From positions 558,001 to 622,000 of the forward strand of contig NZ_CP064781.1 in the NCBI RefSeq assembly GCF_016858125.1: a DNA stretch of 64,000 bases. The letters run 5' to 3'. The notes beneath the pieces are model-generated. The model was not told where the DNA came from. It worked only from the letters and a program-made list of their open reading frames with translations, and did no database searches. The position numbers and the translations under genes were made by a program. Of the stretch, positions 45,263 to 55,207 are shown piece after piece. The stretch's first letter is position 1. Every line of letters starts with the position of its first letter. The DNA comes from Azospira restricta (GTDB taxonomy: Bacteria > Pseudomonadota > Gammaproteobacteria > Burkholderiales > Rhodocyclaceae).

Positions 45263-45284
45263 TTTCATCAAAAACAGGATGAAA
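45263..45284. promoter_or_regulatory. Inverted repeat in the AT-rich leader of the TPS operon
   Basis: TTTCATC at 45263-45269 is the inverse of GATGAAA at 45278-45284, eight bases apart. It lies in an AT-rich stretch (45225-45330) upstream of the TpsB gene. It is a possible operator; the rest of 45140-45331 holds no gene. Confidence 0.4.
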
Positions 45285-45331
45285 TTCAGTAAGATGGGAA
45301 AGGTTCATAAAGACAATTCTGGAAAATTCCG

Positions 45332-47023
45332 ATGATCCCGGCACTGCGCAAGAATTTCTGCCGCGGCATCGCCGCCGCATTGCTCGTCGCCACCGGCACG
45401 GCGACGGCCGAAGAGCTGTTCGAGATCCGGCGGATCGAGGTCGGCGGCAACACGCTGCTCGCCGACGACGCCGTGCGCCGGCTGACCGCCCCCTTCGTCG
45501 GCCCGGACAAAGGCTTTCGCGACATCCAGATGGCGCTGGAGGCGCTCGAAGGCGCCTATCGCGCCGCCGGCTACACCGCGGTGCAGGTGATCACGCCGGA
45601 GCAGGAACTGACCGGCGGCACGCTGCGCCTCGAGGTCCGCGAAACGCCGGTGGCCACCGTCACCGTCGCCGGCAACCGGCATTTCAGCGAAGCCAACATC
45701 CGCGCCACGCTGCCCTCTCTGCAGGAGGGAAAGACGCCGAACGCGCGCCTGCTCTCGGAGAACATCCAGCTCGCCAACGAGAACCCGGCGAAGCAGCTCG
45801 ACGTCGTGCTGGCGCTCTCGGAAAAGCATCCGGGCCAGCTCGACGCGACCGTCAATGTCGAGGACGAGCGCCCGTTCCGCGGCTTCGTCAACGCCGACAA
45901 CACCGGCACCCGCCTCACCGGCCGCCACCGCCTCGGCGTCGGCCTGCGCCACTCGAACCTGTGGGACCGCGACCACACCGCGACCTTCGCCTACACCGGC
46001 TCGCCCGACAAGCCGGACGGCACCAAGGTCGACATCTACAGCCTCGGCTACCGTTTCCCGCTCTACGGCATCGGCGACAGCATCGACCTCTTCTACGCCA
46101 AGTCGAACATCGACACGCCGGCCGCCGCCTTCACGCTGGGCGCCTTCGAGAACCTGACCGGCAAGGGCGAGCTCTACGGCATCCGCTGGAACCACTATTT
46201 CCAGCGCCGCGGCGAGTGGTCGACCAAGCTGATCGTCGGCTGGGACGTCCGGGCGATCGCCACCACCTGCACCGGCCCCAGCGGCGAGAAGGACTACCTG
46301 AAGGGGCTCTCCGCCGGCTGCACGCCGTACACGACGCGGCCGCTCAGCGCCACCTACGCCGGCACCTGGCAGCGCCCGGGCGTCGCCGGCGACTTCAGCG
46401 CCGGCCTCGCCTACAACCTCGCCACCGGCCAGCACCACGAATACAGCACCGTCGACGGCAAGACCGGCAACGACCGCTACTCGCTGGTCGCCGGCAACCG
46501 CAACACGCGCGACGACTTCACCGTGCTCCGCCTCGGCGGCAGCGTTTCGCAGCTGCTGCCGGCGAACTGGATGGCACGCGTCGCCGGCTCGCTGCAGTCG
46601 AGCTTCCGCTATCCGCTGCCGCCGGCGGAGCAGATCGGCCTCTCCGGCGCGCAGACCGTGCGCGGCTTCCACGAGCGCACCGTCGCCGCCGACTCCGGCT
46701 ACGTCGTGAACGTCGAGCTCTACGCGCCCGACGTGGCGCCGCTCTTGACGCTGCCCGGCAACCTGCGGCCGCTGCTCTTCGTCGACGCCGCGCGCGGCTA
46801 CAGCTACGGCATGCCGACGCGCGACGCCGGCCGTACCGGCACCGAGCCGGCCGGCATCATGAGCGCCGGCCTCGGCCTGCGCTACAGCTACAAAAAGGAC
46901 GTGCAGGTCCGCTTCGACGTCGCCAGCGTCGTCGACGCCGGCCCGGCGGAAGACCTGAGCGATGCCTCGAAGACCCGCAACGGCGACTGGCTGGGGCATT
47001 TCAACATCGTCGTCGGCTTCTGA
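45332..47023 (+). CDS. Two-partner secretion outer-membrane transporter (TpsB, ShlB/FhaC family)
   Basis: This 563-residue outer-membrane protein has a signal peptide (cleavage near ATAEELF), then two POTRA domains (about residues 28-105 and 105-180, including TVAGNRHFSEANIRATLP), and a 16-strand-type barrel. The conserved L6 tip motif VRGFHER is near residue 447, and the final strand ends in VVGF with the terminal Phe required for BAM recognition. It exports the TpsA protein encoded 81 bases downstream. No extra helix H1 of the FhaC type is obvious. Confidence 0.94.
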   Translation: MIPALRKNFCRGIAAALLVATGTATAEELFEIRRIEVGGNTLLADDAVRRLTAPFVGPDKGFRDIQMALEALEGAYRAAGYTAVQVITPEQELTGGTLRLEVRETPVATVTVAGNRHFSEANIRATLPSLQEGKTPNARLLSENIQLANENPAKQLDVVLALSEKHPGQLDATVNVEDERPFRGFVNADNTGTRLTGRHRLGVGLRHSNLWDRDHTATFAYTGSPDKPDGTKVDIYSLGYRFPLYGIGDSIDLFYAKSNIDTPAAAFTLGAFENLTGKGELYGIRWNHYFQRRGEWSTKLIVGWDVRAIATTCTGPSGEKDYLKGLSAGCTPYTTRPLSATYAGTWQRPGVAGDFSAGLAYNLATGQHHEYSTVDGKTGNDRYSLVAGNRNTRDDFTVLRLGGSVSQLLPANWMARVAGSLQSSFRYPLPPAEQIGLSGAQTVRGFHERTVAADSGYVVNVELYAPDVAPLLTLPGNLRPLLFVDAARGYSYGMPTRDAGRTGTEPAGIMSAGLGLRYSYKKDVQVRFDVASVVDAGPAEDLSDASKTRNGDWLGHFNIVVGF

Positions 47024-47104
47024 CGACCGGCCGTCGGCGGCGGCTTGCGGTCGCCCGCCGGGGGTCGTAGCCTGCAAACTTGATCGAGCGAATTCGGGGG
47101 AACC

Positions 47105-50100
47105 ATGGCTCGCAACGAACCCGGCCGCTGGCCGCTGAAGCTGATCTGCGCCGCGCTCGCGGCCTGCTTCGCGCAGGGTGCGGCGGCGCTGCCGAGCGGC
47201 GGCAACGTCGCCAGCGGCAACGCCGCCTTCGCGCAGAACGGCAACACGCTGACCGTCACCAACTCCAACCGCGCGATCATCAACTGGGGCAGCTTCTCGA
47301 TCGGCCGTGGCGAGACCGTCGTCTTCAACCAGGGAACGAGCAGCAGCGTGCTCAACCGCGTCGTCGGCGTCTCCGTCGACGGCCGGCTGGTCATCGCGCC
47401 GTCGGAAATCCTCGGCGTGCTGCAGTCGCCGGGCAAGGTCTTCCTGATCAACCCGGCCGGCACGCTGATCGGCGCCGGCGCGGTGATCGACGTCGGCGGC
47501 TTCGTCGCCTCGTCGCTGATGCTCTCCGACGCCGACTTTCTCGCCAACCGGCTCAATTTCACCGAGGTCGCCGGCGCCGGCGACGTGAACAACTTCGGCA
47601 CGATCAAGAGCACCTCCGGCGGCAGCGTCTACCTGATCGCGCCGAACGTCGCCAACCACGGCATCATGCAGGCACCGAACGGCGAGGTCGTCCTCGCCGC
47701 CGGACGCAGCGTCGAGCTGATCGACTCCGGCACGCCGGGCGTCAAGGTCGCCGTCAGCGCCGGCGGCGAGGCGCTCAACGTCGGCCAGCTGCTCGCCGAA
47801 TCCGGCCGCATCGGCATGGTCGGCGCCATCGTCCGCCAACAGGGAACGGCCAGCACCGCCAGCCTCGTCCGCGAGGGCGGCCGCATCTTCCTGAAGGCGA
47901 CGCAGAGCGCCGAGTTGGCGACCGGGTCGACGACCCGGGCCGACGGCACGCAGGGCGGCTCGATCACGGTCGATGGCGGCGGCCTGACCACCGTCGCCGG
48001 CAGCATTTCCGCGACCGGCAACACGAGCGGCGGCGGCCGCGTCGAGCTGCTCGGCGACCGGGTCGGCCTCTTCGCCGGCGCCGACATCGACGCCTCCGGC
48101 GCCACCGGCGGCGGCACGGTACTGGTCGGCGGCGACTATCAGGGCAGCAATGCCGAGGTGCGCAACGCGCAGATCAGCTATCTGGACGGGGCGGCGACGA
48201 TCCGCGCCGACGCGCTGCAGTCCGGCGACGGCGGCAAGGTGATCGTCTGGGCCGACGACACGACGCGCGCCTACGGCACGATTTCGGCGCGCGGCGGCGC
48301 GAAGGGCGGCGACGGCGGCTTCGTCGAGGTCTCGGCCAAGGGCCATCTCGACTACCGGGGGCTGACCGACACCCGGGCGCCGAACGGCAAGGCCGGCACG
48401 CTGCTGCTCGATCCGAACGACATCACCATCGACAATTCCGCCGGCGAAAGCATCAACGGCACGTGGAACCCGCCCGGTTCCCCGTCGCCGACCGACTACG
48501 CGTTCACCAGCAGCGGCGGCGCCTCGTCCAACATCCACTGGAGCACGATCGTCGGCCAGCTGGCGCTCGGCAACGTCGCGCTGTCGACCAGCGGGCCGGG
48601 CTCGGCCAACGGCGACATCACCTTCGCCAGCAACATGTACAGCTACAGCAGCACCAACGCGCTGACCTTCCTCGCCCACCGCAACATCACCTTCAACGGC
48701 GGCGGCATCATCAACTCCGCCGCCGGCGACATCGGCCTGGTCGCCGGCTGGAACGGCAGCTTCGCGGCGCCGGCTGCGACCGGAACCGCCGGCAGCGTCT
48801 GGCTGAAGAATTCGTACATCCAGACGCAGGGCCAACTGAAAATCCTTGCCCGGAACGACATCAAGCTCGACGCCACCGCGGCCGGTGGCAGCGCACTGCT
48901 CTCCTCCGCCGGCGGCGCGCAGTGGATCGAAGCCGGCGGCAGCGTGCTGCTGCACGGCGGCATCGGCGGCCAGGCGATCATCGACTACAACGGCGGCGGG
49001 CTGCAGACGGTCAAGGCGACCAACATCGAGGTCAAGGCCGATCCCAATACCAGCGCGGCGTCGAGCAACTACTGGGCGCGCATCCGCAGCCAGGCCAGCC
49101 AGACGATCGAGGCGACCGGCACCATCACCGTCGCCGGCGGCGGCAGCGCGGCCTTCGGCGGACGCGACAACTACGCCGAGATCGCCGCCTGGGGCACGCA
49201 ATCGGTCAAGGCCAACATCTTGACGCTGACCGGCGGCGCCGGCACCGGCGGCGACGGCTACAACAACTTCGCCAAGATTGCCCAGGAAAGCAGCAGCGGC
49301 AGCCAGAAGATCACCATCACCGGCGGCGGTCAGCTCAACCTGCAGGGGGGCACCGGCACCGGCACCCTCGGCTATGCGCCGGCGGGCTGCGGCGGCTGTC
49401 CGTCCAGCAACAACCACGCCTCGATCTGGAACTCGGGGTCCGGCGGGCAGGAAATCGACTTCGTCGCCGGCGGCTCGCTGCAACTCACCGGCGGCAGCAA
49501 CGGCACCAACAACTTCGCCGCGATCGAGCACAACAACAGCGCCGGCCAGCAGAAGATCTGGAGCTCGACCGCCAACAACCCGGCGATCACACTGGCCGGC
49601 GGCAGCAGCGGCGGCACGACGGTGGTCGTCGCCGGCAACGACTACCAGCTGAGCAACGACGCCAGCATCTTCGCCAAGGGCAGCCAGCTCGTGAAGGGCG
49701 CGAACATCCAGCTGAGCGGCGGCAGCGGCACGGCCACCGGCGCCTTCATCGAGGCCGACGGCGCCCAGCAGGTGGTCGCCACCGGCAACGTCACGCTGAC
49801 CGGCGGCAACAACTCGCTGGAGAACGAGGCCAGCATCGGCAGCGAGACCTCGCAGCTGATCAGCATCACCGGCGCTCTGAGCCTGACTGGCGGCGGCGGC
49901 GGCGCCTCGCCGGCCGGCGCGGCGATGATCACCGCCCCGACGCAGGACATCACCGTCGGCGGCAGCGCGACGCTGACCGCCGGCAACAGCAACGCCACCG
50001 GCGACTACGGCATGGGCGCCGGCGCGGTGATCGGCTGGGACGCCAGTTCCGACATTTTCCTCGACGTCACCGGCGCGCTGTCGATGAACGGCAGCAACGC

Positions 50101-51913
50101 CACCAACCAGGCGATGATCGGCGCCGCCACCGGCAGCGCCGCGGTCGAGATCCGCGCCAGTGCGATCACCACCACCGCCAATTCCGCGATCGGCAACTGG
50201 GACGGATCGATGGGCGGTTCGGTCAAGCTGACCGCGACCAGCGGCGCGATCTCGCTGCCGGCCAACAGCACGCTGCGCACCGCCTCGCTGACAGCCAGCG
50301 CCGGCAGCAGCATCAGTTTCCTCGGCAACGACTACGTCGACTTCGTCACCCTCACCGCGGGCGGTCCGGTCAGCTACCACACGGCGAACGGCAACACGAC
50401 GCACATCACGACGATCAACGCGACCGGCGCCATCGACGTCGTCGGCGACATCGGCAGCACCTCGATCGCCCTCGGCACCTTGACCACGACCGGCACCTCG
50501 AACATCTCGGTCAGCGCGCAGGGGCAGATCCTCGACGACAACGGCAGCGGCACCGTCAACCTGACGACCGGCGCCGGCAACATCGCGTTGACCAGCCAGG
50601 TCGGCACGCCGGTCGCCGGCACGCTGGCGATCAGCGCCGACGTCGCCACCAGCGGCCAGGTCACGGCCAACGTCAACGGCGGCCCCTACGGCAGCATCGT
50701 GATCCGCGACGTCGGCACCACCGCGGTCAACTACGCCGGCCTCACCGCCAGCGCCGCGACGAGCGAAGGCAACGTCAGCTACTTCCGCTACGGCAACCTC
50801 GATATCGGCGGCGGCACGACGCTGATGCTGACGCCGAAGACCGGTGCCGGCGCGGCGATCGGCGCCAGCGGCGACATCCAGGTGTCGGCCTCGCTGTCGA
50901 TGAGCGGCGCCAAGGACCTGCTCGCCGCCGGCGGCGACCTGACCTTCGCTGGCGGCACGCTGACGATGAGCGGCGACGGCACCCTCGTCGCCGGCGGCAA
51001 CCTCAGCGTGACCGGCGGCAACGTCTCGCTGCAGGGCACGAACAATGCCGTGTTGGCCGGCGGCCTGCTGAGCATCGCCGCCGGCAGGACGATCACCGCC
51101 GGCATGGGCACGCTCGGCGTCGCCGCCAGTTCGATCGACGTCGCCGGCACGCTGTCCGGCTTCAGCGACACCTTCGTCTATACACCGGGCACGCTGGCCA
51201 TCAACGGCGGCAGCCTGCTCAGCACCGCCGGCAACCTCTACTTCATCGCCGAGGGGCCGATGAGCGTGACCGGCAGCGTCAGCGCCGCCCAGGGGATCGT
51301 CGGCAAGGCGCTCGGCGGCCTGACGCTGGGCGCCGCGGCCGGCGGCAGCGGCACGATCAGCGCCAACGGCGGCGTCCTCGACCTGGTCGTCGGCGGCCCC
51401 GGCATCGCGATGTACAACGGTTCCTACCTGAACTCGACCGACGCGACGCAGCCCTACGGGGGCCTGATCACGCTGTTCTTCCCCGGACTCTCGGCGGGCG
51501 GCTCGCTGATCGACGGCGCCGCGAGCTTCGCCGGCGGCTACAAGGTCGGCGGTGCGCTGACCGACCTCGGCCAGGGACTCGACGTCACCTACGGCATCCT
51601 CAGCAACCCGGTGTCCGACGCGATCATCGCCGCGACCCTCTCGACATCCACATCCGCCGGCGACACCAGCCAGACCACCAACTCGGCGACGCTGGTCGCG
51701 GCGACGACAACGACCAGCAGCACGACGACAAGCACCACCGAAACGACGCAGACGATCGGCGGCACCGGCGACACCTTCGGCGGCACGACGAGCGGCGATG
51801 GCACTACAAGCAGCGGCGACGGCGCATCGTCGACCGCGCAGGGGACCTCGACCAGCGGCAGCAAACAGGAAGACAGGAATGCGAAGAAGAAACCCGCCCA
51901 GTGCAGCGCCTAA
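47105..51913 (+). CDS. Filamentous hemagglutinin-like exoprotein (TpsA)
   Basis: This 1602-residue secreted protein begins with a basic signal peptide and a TPS secretion domain. Hallmarks are NSNRAIINWGSFSIGRGE near residue 57, VVFNQGTSSSVLNRV and the NPAGTLIGAGA variant of the NPNG motif near 118. The body is a long predicted beta-helix of Gly/Ser/Thr/Asn-rich repeats; between residues 660 and 970 units of the type ITGGGQLNLQGG recur. A CGGC pair (C762, C765) and a Cys three residues from the end (AQCSA) are odd for this class. The C-terminus is a Thr/Ser-rich tail and then a basic segment. Likely an adhesin or biofilm matrix protein. Its end overlaps the FecR gene by 35 bases. Confidence 0.93.
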   Translation: MARNEPGRWPLKLICAALAACFAQGAAALPSGGNVASGNAAFAQNGNTLTVTNSNRAIINWGSFSIGRGETVVFNQGTSSSVLNRVVGVSVDGRLVIAPSEILGVLQSPGKVFLINPAGTLIGAGAVIDVGGFVASSLMLSDADFLANRLNFTEVAGAGDVNNFGTIKSTSGGSVYLIAPNVANHGIMQAPNGEVVLAAGRSVELIDSGTPGVKVAVSAGGEALNVGQLLAESGRIGMVGAIVRQQGTASTASLVREGGRIFLKATQSAELATGSTTRADGTQGGSITVDGGGLTTVAGSISATGNTSGGGRVELLGDRVGLFAGADIDASGATGGGTVLVGGDYQGSNAEVRNAQISYLDGAATIRADALQSGDGGKVIVWADDTTRAYGTISARGGAKGGDGGFVEVSAKGHLDYRGLTDTRAPNGKAGTLLLDPNDITIDNSAGESINGTWNPPGSPSPTDYAFTSSGGASSNIHWSTIVGQLALGNVALSTSGPGSANGDITFASNMYSYSSTNALTFLAHRNITFNGGGIINSAAGDIGLVAGWNGSFAAPAATGTAGSVWLKNSYIQTQGQLKILARNDIKLDATAAGGSALLSSAGGAQWIEAGGSVLLHGGIGGQAIIDYNGGGLQTVKATNIEVKADPNTSAASSNYWARIRSQASQTIEATGTITVAGGGSAAFGGRDNYAEIAAWGTQSVKANILTLTGGAGTGGDGYNNFAKIAQESSSGSQKITITGGGQLNLQGGTGTGTLGYAPAGCGGCPSSNNHASIWNSGSGGQEIDFVAGGSLQLTGGSNGTNNFAAIEHNNSAGQQKIWSSTANNPAITLAGGSSGGTTVVVAGNDYQLSNDASIFAKGSQLVKGANIQLSGGSGTATGAFIEADGAQQVVATGNVTLTGGNNSLENEASIGSETSQLISITGALSLTGGGGGASPAGAAMITAPTQDITVGGSATLTAGNSNATGDYGMGAGAVIGWDASSDIFLDVTGALSMNGSNATNQAMIGAATGSAAVEIRASAITTTANSAIGNWDGSMGGSVKLTATSGAISLPANSTLRTASLTASAGSSISFLGNDYVDFVTLTAGGPVSYHTANGNTTHITTINATGAIDVVGDIGSTSIALGTLTTTGTSNISVSAQGQILDDNGSGTVNLTTGAGNIALTSQVGTPVAGTLAISADVATSGQVTANVNGGPYGSIVIRDVGTTAVNYAGLTASAATSEGNVSYFRYGNLDIGGGTTLMLTPKTGAGAAIGASGDIQVSASLSMSGAKDLLAAGGDLTFAGGTLTMSGDGTLVAGGNLSVTGGNVSLQGTNNAVLAGGLLSIAAGRTITAGMGTLGVAASSIDVAGTLSGFSDTFVYTPGTLAINGGSLLSTAGNLYFIAEGPMSVTGSVSAAQGIVGKALGGLTLGAAAGGSGTISANGGVLDLVVGGPGIAMYNGSYLNSTDATQPYGGLITLFFPGLSAGGSLIDGAASFAGGYKVGGALTDLGQGLDVTYGILSNPVSDAIIAATLSTSTSAGDTSQTTNSATLVAATTTTSSTTTSTTETTQTIGGTGDTFGGTTSGDGTTSSGDGASSTAQGTSTSGSKQEDRNAKKKPAQCSA

Positions 51914-52616
51914 GCTGCTGACCGCCGGCGCACTGCTGCTCGCCGCCTCGCTCGCGACCGCCGGGCCGGCCGGCACGGTGACGCATCTCTCGGGAACGAT
52001 CTCGGCGAAGCGCGCCGACGGCAGCAGCAAGCTGCTGTCGATCAGTTCCGAGATCCAGGAGGGCGACGAGCTGACGACGCAGCGCGACACCTACGCGCGG
52101 ATCAAGTTCGCCGACGGCGGCGAGGTGGTGATGCGGCCGGAAACCGCGCTGAAGATCGCCAGCTACGCCTACGACGAGCAGAAGCCGGGCGGCGACAGCG
52201 TCGTCCTCGGCCTGCTGCGCGGCGGCCTGCGCGCGATCACCGGCCTGATCGGCAAGCGCAACCGCGACGCCTACAAGGTGCAGACGACGACGGCGACGAT
52301 CGGCATCCGCGGCACCCACTTCGGCGCGCTGCTGTGCGCCGACAATTGCATCGGGGTGCCGACGGTGTCCGGGCAGGCACCCGACAACGGCCTGCACGTC
52401 GACGTCGCCAACGGCGCCATCGTCGTCACCAATACCGCCGGCCAGCAGCTGATCAGCGCCGGCCAGTTCGGCTTCGTCCGCGACAGCCTGACGCCACCGG
52501 TGATCCGGCCGCCGCAGGAGGGCATCCGCGTGACGATGCCGCAGGCGGTCAGCCAGAACAACGCGAGCGGCACCGGCATCGGCCGCGACAACCAGACGCA
52601 ATGCGCGGTCCAGTAG
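51879..52616 (+). CDS. Secreted FecR-domain protein
   Basis: This 245-residue protein has a signal peptide (MRRRNPPSAAPKLL before a hydrophobic stretch, cleavage near ATAGPAG). The FecR domain follows at about residues 30-150: GTVTHLSGTISAKRADGSSK, EIQEGDELTTQRDTYARIKF and the TATIGIRGTHFGA segment. Unlike the anti-sigma FecR it has no cytosolic N-terminus or transmembrane helix, so the domain works in the periplasm or outside. FecR-domain proteins of this kind are often encoded beside large adhesins. The start inside TpsA is fixed by the basic signal-peptide N-terminus. It overlaps the TPR gene by 16 bases. Confidence 0.88.
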   Translation: MRRRNPPSAAPKLLTAGALLLAASLATAGPAGTVTHLSGTISAKRADGSSKLLSISSEIQEGDELTTQRDTYARIKFADGGEVVMRPETALKIASYAYDEQKPGGDSVVLGLLRGGLRAITGLIGKRNRDAYKVQTTTATIGIRGTHFGALLCADNCIGVPTVSGQAPDNGLHVDVANGAIVVTNTAGQQLISAGQFGFVRDSLTPPVIRPPQEGIRVTMPQAVSQNNASGTGIGRDNQTQCAVQ

Positions 52617-53089
52617 CCGGGGCGGCCGCGTTGCTGCTGGCGACGCTCGTCGGCAGCGCGACCGCAGCGACGGCAGCGGCGACCGCCTTCGCCGACCTCG
52701 CCGCACCGCTCGAAATCGTCGTCGACCGCGACCCGTCGCGCGTCGCCGCTGCCAAGCGCCTGGCGCGGCTGCATGCCGAGACACGCGACTGGGCGGCGGC
52801 CTGGCGCGTGCTCGAACGCTCGCTGGCGCATGCCGGCCGCGATGCCGAATACCAGGGCTTCGCCGGTACCGTGCTGCGCCAGCTGAAGCGGCCGACGGAC
52901 GCTGCAGCGGCTTACCGGCGCGCGGTCACTCTGCAGCCCGACGACGGGCGGTGGTGGCTGGGCCTGGCGCTGGCGCTGGACGATGCGGGGCGCAAGACGG
53001 AAGCGCGGCAGGCCTTCGCCGCCGCCGGCGAGCGTCGCGAAACGCTGCCGCCGGTGCTGCAAAAGCTCGCCGAGCGGCGTGGCCGCTGA
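52601..53089 (+). CDS. Secreted tetratricopeptide-type protein
   Basis: This 162-residue protein has a signal peptide (GAAALLLATLVGSATA) and a helical repeat region. LHAETRDWAAAWRVLERSLAH and then VLRQLKRPTDAAAAYRRAVT and LGLALALDDAGRKTEARQAF are TPR-like pairs at about 34-residue spacing. It probably sits in the periplasm and helps TpsA/FecR assembly or biogenesis (inference from position). Its ATG lies inside the end of the FecR gene, and its TGA shares a base with the start of the following DUF2905 gene. Confidence 0.82.
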   Translation: MRGPVAGAAALLLATLVGSATAATAAATAFADLAAPLEIVVDRDPSRVAAAKRLARLHAETRDWAAAWRVLERSLAHAGRDAEYQGFAGTVLRQLKRPTDAAAAYRRAVTLQPDDGRWWLGLALALDDAGRKTEARQAFAAAGERRETLPPVLQKLAERRGR

Positions 53090-53286
53090 TGGCCAAGTGG
53101 CTGCTGACGGTCGCCGTCGTCGTGATCGTGCTCGGCCTGCTGACGCCGGCGCTGCGCCGGCATCTGCCGGGGCGGCGGCTGCCCGGCGACGTGACGCTGC
53201 GCTGGCGCGGCCGCGACTATTTCTTCCCGTTTGCGACGACGCTGCTGCTGTCGCTGCTGTTCGTCGCCATCAGCCGGCTGTTTTGA
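53089..53286 (+). CDS. DUF2905 small membrane protein
   Basis: This 65-residue protein has two hydrophobic helices around an [20 protein letters not shown] loop, then [15 protein letters not shown]. This is the DUF2905 pattern of tiny inner-membrane proteins of unknown role. It starts at the TGATG junction with the TPR gene and ends in a 17-base convergent overlap with cca. Its presence in the TPS transcript may be accidental. Confidence 0.88.
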   Translation: MAKWLLTVAVVVIVLGLLTPALRRHLPGRRLPGDVTLRWRGRDYFFPFATTLLLSLLFVAISRLF

Positions 53287-54523
53287 GCGCCGCCACGGCC
53301 GCCACGCGGGCGGCGTGGATGCGTTCGCGGATAAGCTCCGGCGCGTCGGCACAGGCGCGCGCGATGTCGCCGGCTGGCACCGCCTGCACCGCCGCCAGCG
53401 CCTGCCGCAGAATCGCCGCCGGGGCATAGGGCCGGTCTGCCCAGCCGAGGCGGCCGTTGAAGTCGGCGGCACAGGCATCGAGCAGCTGCAGGAAGCGCTG
53501 CGGCCGGCGCAGCGCATCGCAGCGCTCGATCAGGCGGACGACGGTATCGGCGCGCAGCTCGGCGGCGCGGTGGATGTCGCCGTGGTAGCGCGCGGCGAGC
53601 ACGGCCAGGTCGCGGCAGTCGGCCGGCACCTTCAGGCGCGCGCAGACCGCTTCGGCCAGCTTGACGCTGCGCTGCTCGTGGGCGATGTGGCGCGGCCATT
53701 CGGCCGCCGGCGTCGTGCCCTTGCCGAGGTCGTGCAGCAGCGCGGCGAAGCGCACCGGCAGCGCGCCGCCGGCGCGCGCCGCGGCGTCGATGACCAGCAT
53801 CACATGCACGCCGGTGTCGATCTCCGGGTGGTAGTCGGCGCGCTGCGGGACACCCCACAGGCGGTCGAGTTCGGGCAGCAGACGGGCCAGCGCGCCGCAC
53901 TCGCGCAACACGGCGAACATCCGCGACGGCACCGCCTCCATCAGCCCGCGCGCCAGCTCCTGCCAGACGCGCTCGGGCACCAGCGCGTCGACCTCGCCGT
54001 TATCGACCATCGCCTGCATCAGCGCCCGCGTTTCCGGTGCCACCGTGAACTCGGCGAAGCGCGCGGCGAAGCGGGCGACGCGCAGGATGCGCACCGGATC
54101 CTCGACGAAGGCCGGGCCGACATGGCGGAAGACGCGCGCGGCGAGGTCGCGGCGGCCGCCGTAGGGATCGACCAGCGTGCCGTCCTCGCTTTCGGCCATC
54201 GCGTTGATGGTCAGGTCGCGGCGGGCGAGGTCCTCTTCCAGCGTCACCTCCGGCGCCGCGTGGAAGGCGAAGCCGGCGTAGCCGGGCGCGGTCTTGCGCT
54301 CGGTGCGGGCGAGCGCGTATTCCTCGTTGGTCGCCGGATGCAGGAAGACCGGGAAGTCCTTGCCGACCGGGCGGAAGCCGCGCGCCAGCATATCCGCCGG
54401 CGTGGCACCGACGACCACGTGGTCGCGGTCCTGCACCGGCAGCCCGAGCAGGCGGTCGCGCACGGCGCCACCGACGACGTAGGCCCGCAGCGGCGGCAGG
54501 TCCTTTTTCGGGCGCGACGGCAC
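53270..54523 (-). CDS. cca: CCA tRNA nucleotidyltransferase (multifunctional)
   Basis: This 417-residue enzyme adds or repairs the 3'-CCA end of tRNAs. The N-terminal catalytic part has [20 protein letters not shown] with the DRD carboxylates (shown in parts), [15 protein letters not shown] near 112 and [16 protein letters not shown] near 150. The C-terminal HD domain [14 protein letters not shown] near 255 indicates the phosphohydrolase/2'-nucleotidase activity of the E. coli-type enzyme. I chose the GTG at 54523 ([17 protein letters not shown]), 18 bases after the upstream GST stop; other starts are not better. Confidence 0.93.
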   Translation of the reverse strand: MPSRPKKDLPPLRAYVVGGAVRDRLLGLPVQDRDHVVVGATPADMLARGFRPVGKDFPVFLHPATNEEYALARTERKTAPGYAGFAFHAAPEVTLEEDLARRDLTINAMAESEDGTLVDPYGGRRDLAARVFRHVGPAFVEDPVRILRVARFAARFAEFTVAPETRALMQAMVDNGEVDALVPERVWQELARGLMEAVPSRMFAVLRECGALARLLPELDRLWGVPQRADYHPEIDTGVHVMLVIDAAARAGGALPVRFAALLHDLGKGTTPAAEWPRHIAHEQRSVKLAEAVCARLKVPADCRDLAVLAARYHGDIHRAAELRADTVVRLIERCDALRRPQRFLQLLDACAADFNGRLGWADRPYAPAAILRQALAAVQAVPAGDIARACADAPELIRERIHAARVAAVAALKTAG

Positions 54524-54540
54524 GCGGGAACGGGGGAAGC

Positions 54541-55173
54541 TCAGGCCGGACGGGCCGCCAACTCGGCGGCGGCGCCGGCGCGCCACGCCTGCATCGCCGG
54601 CAGCGCCAGCATCGCGTCCATCCAGGCGCGGACGACCGGCGGCACGGCGACGGCATAGGTGACGAAACGCCAGACGACCGGCGCGTACATCGCATCGGCG
54701 ATCGAGAAGGCGCCGAACAGGAAGGGGCCGCCGGCGCCATGGCGGACGCGGCAGGCTTCCCACAGCGCGAGGATGCGCGCGATGTCGGCCTCGCTGTCCT
54801 GGGTGCGCCCTTCGCCCGGCTTGAGCGCGCAGACCTCCATCGGCATGTTCTGGCGCAGCGCCGCGAAACCGGCATGCATCTCGGCGCTGACCGCGCGCGC
54901 CTCGGCGCGGGCGGCGGCATCGGCCGGCCACAGCGTGGGCGCCAGCTCGGCGGCGTATTCGCAGATCGCCAGCGAATCCCAGACCACGATCCTGCCGTCG
55001 ATCAGGCACGGGACCTTGCCCGACGGCGAGTAACGGAGAATCTGGTGCCGCGTGTCCGGCTGGCCGAGGCGGATGTTCACCTCGGCGAAGTCGATGCCGG
55101 CGACCGAGAGCGCCAGCCAGGGGCGCAGCGACCACGAGGAGAGGTTCTTGTCGGCGATCACGAGCTGGCGCAT
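54541..55173 (-). CDS. Glutathione S-transferase family protein
   Basis: This 210-residue soluble protein begins [20 protein letters not shown], with the SSWSLRP loop of a Ser/Tyr-type GST active site. [11 protein letters not shown] near residue 50 and [11 protein letters not shown] near 66 form the glutathione site. The C-terminal helices include [19 protein letters not shown]. The substrate is unknown. The gene is on the same strand as cca and the NDUFA9-like gene, with 34 bases before it. Confidence 0.9.
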   Translation of the reverse strand: MRQLVIADKNLSSWSLRPWLALSVAGIDFAEVNIRLGQPDTRHQILRYSPSGKVPCLIDGRIVVWDSLAICEYAAELAPTLWPADAAARAEARAVSAEMHAGFAALRQNMPMEVCALKPGEGRTQDSEADIARILALWEACRVRHGAGGPFLFGAFSIADAMYAPVVWRFVTYAVAVPPVVRAWMDAMLALPAMQAWRAGAAAELAARPA

Positions 55174-55207
55174 GCTTCGTCTCCCCTTGCGGATGGGCTG
55201 GGCCGGC

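Noticed and set aside
47105-51913. TpsA as a frameshifted or decayed adhesin
   Set aside because: One continuous frame runs from signal peptide to the C-terminal basic tail, with an intact secretion domain. The repeats do not interrupt the frame.
45305-52090. A very long open frame on the minus strand (over 2200 codons) opposite the TPS genes
   Set aside because: It is antisense to clearly coding tpsB and tpsA with signal peptides and family motifs. The translation is low-complexity Ala/Arg/Gly/Val/Asp, which is the usual shadow of GC-rich codons.
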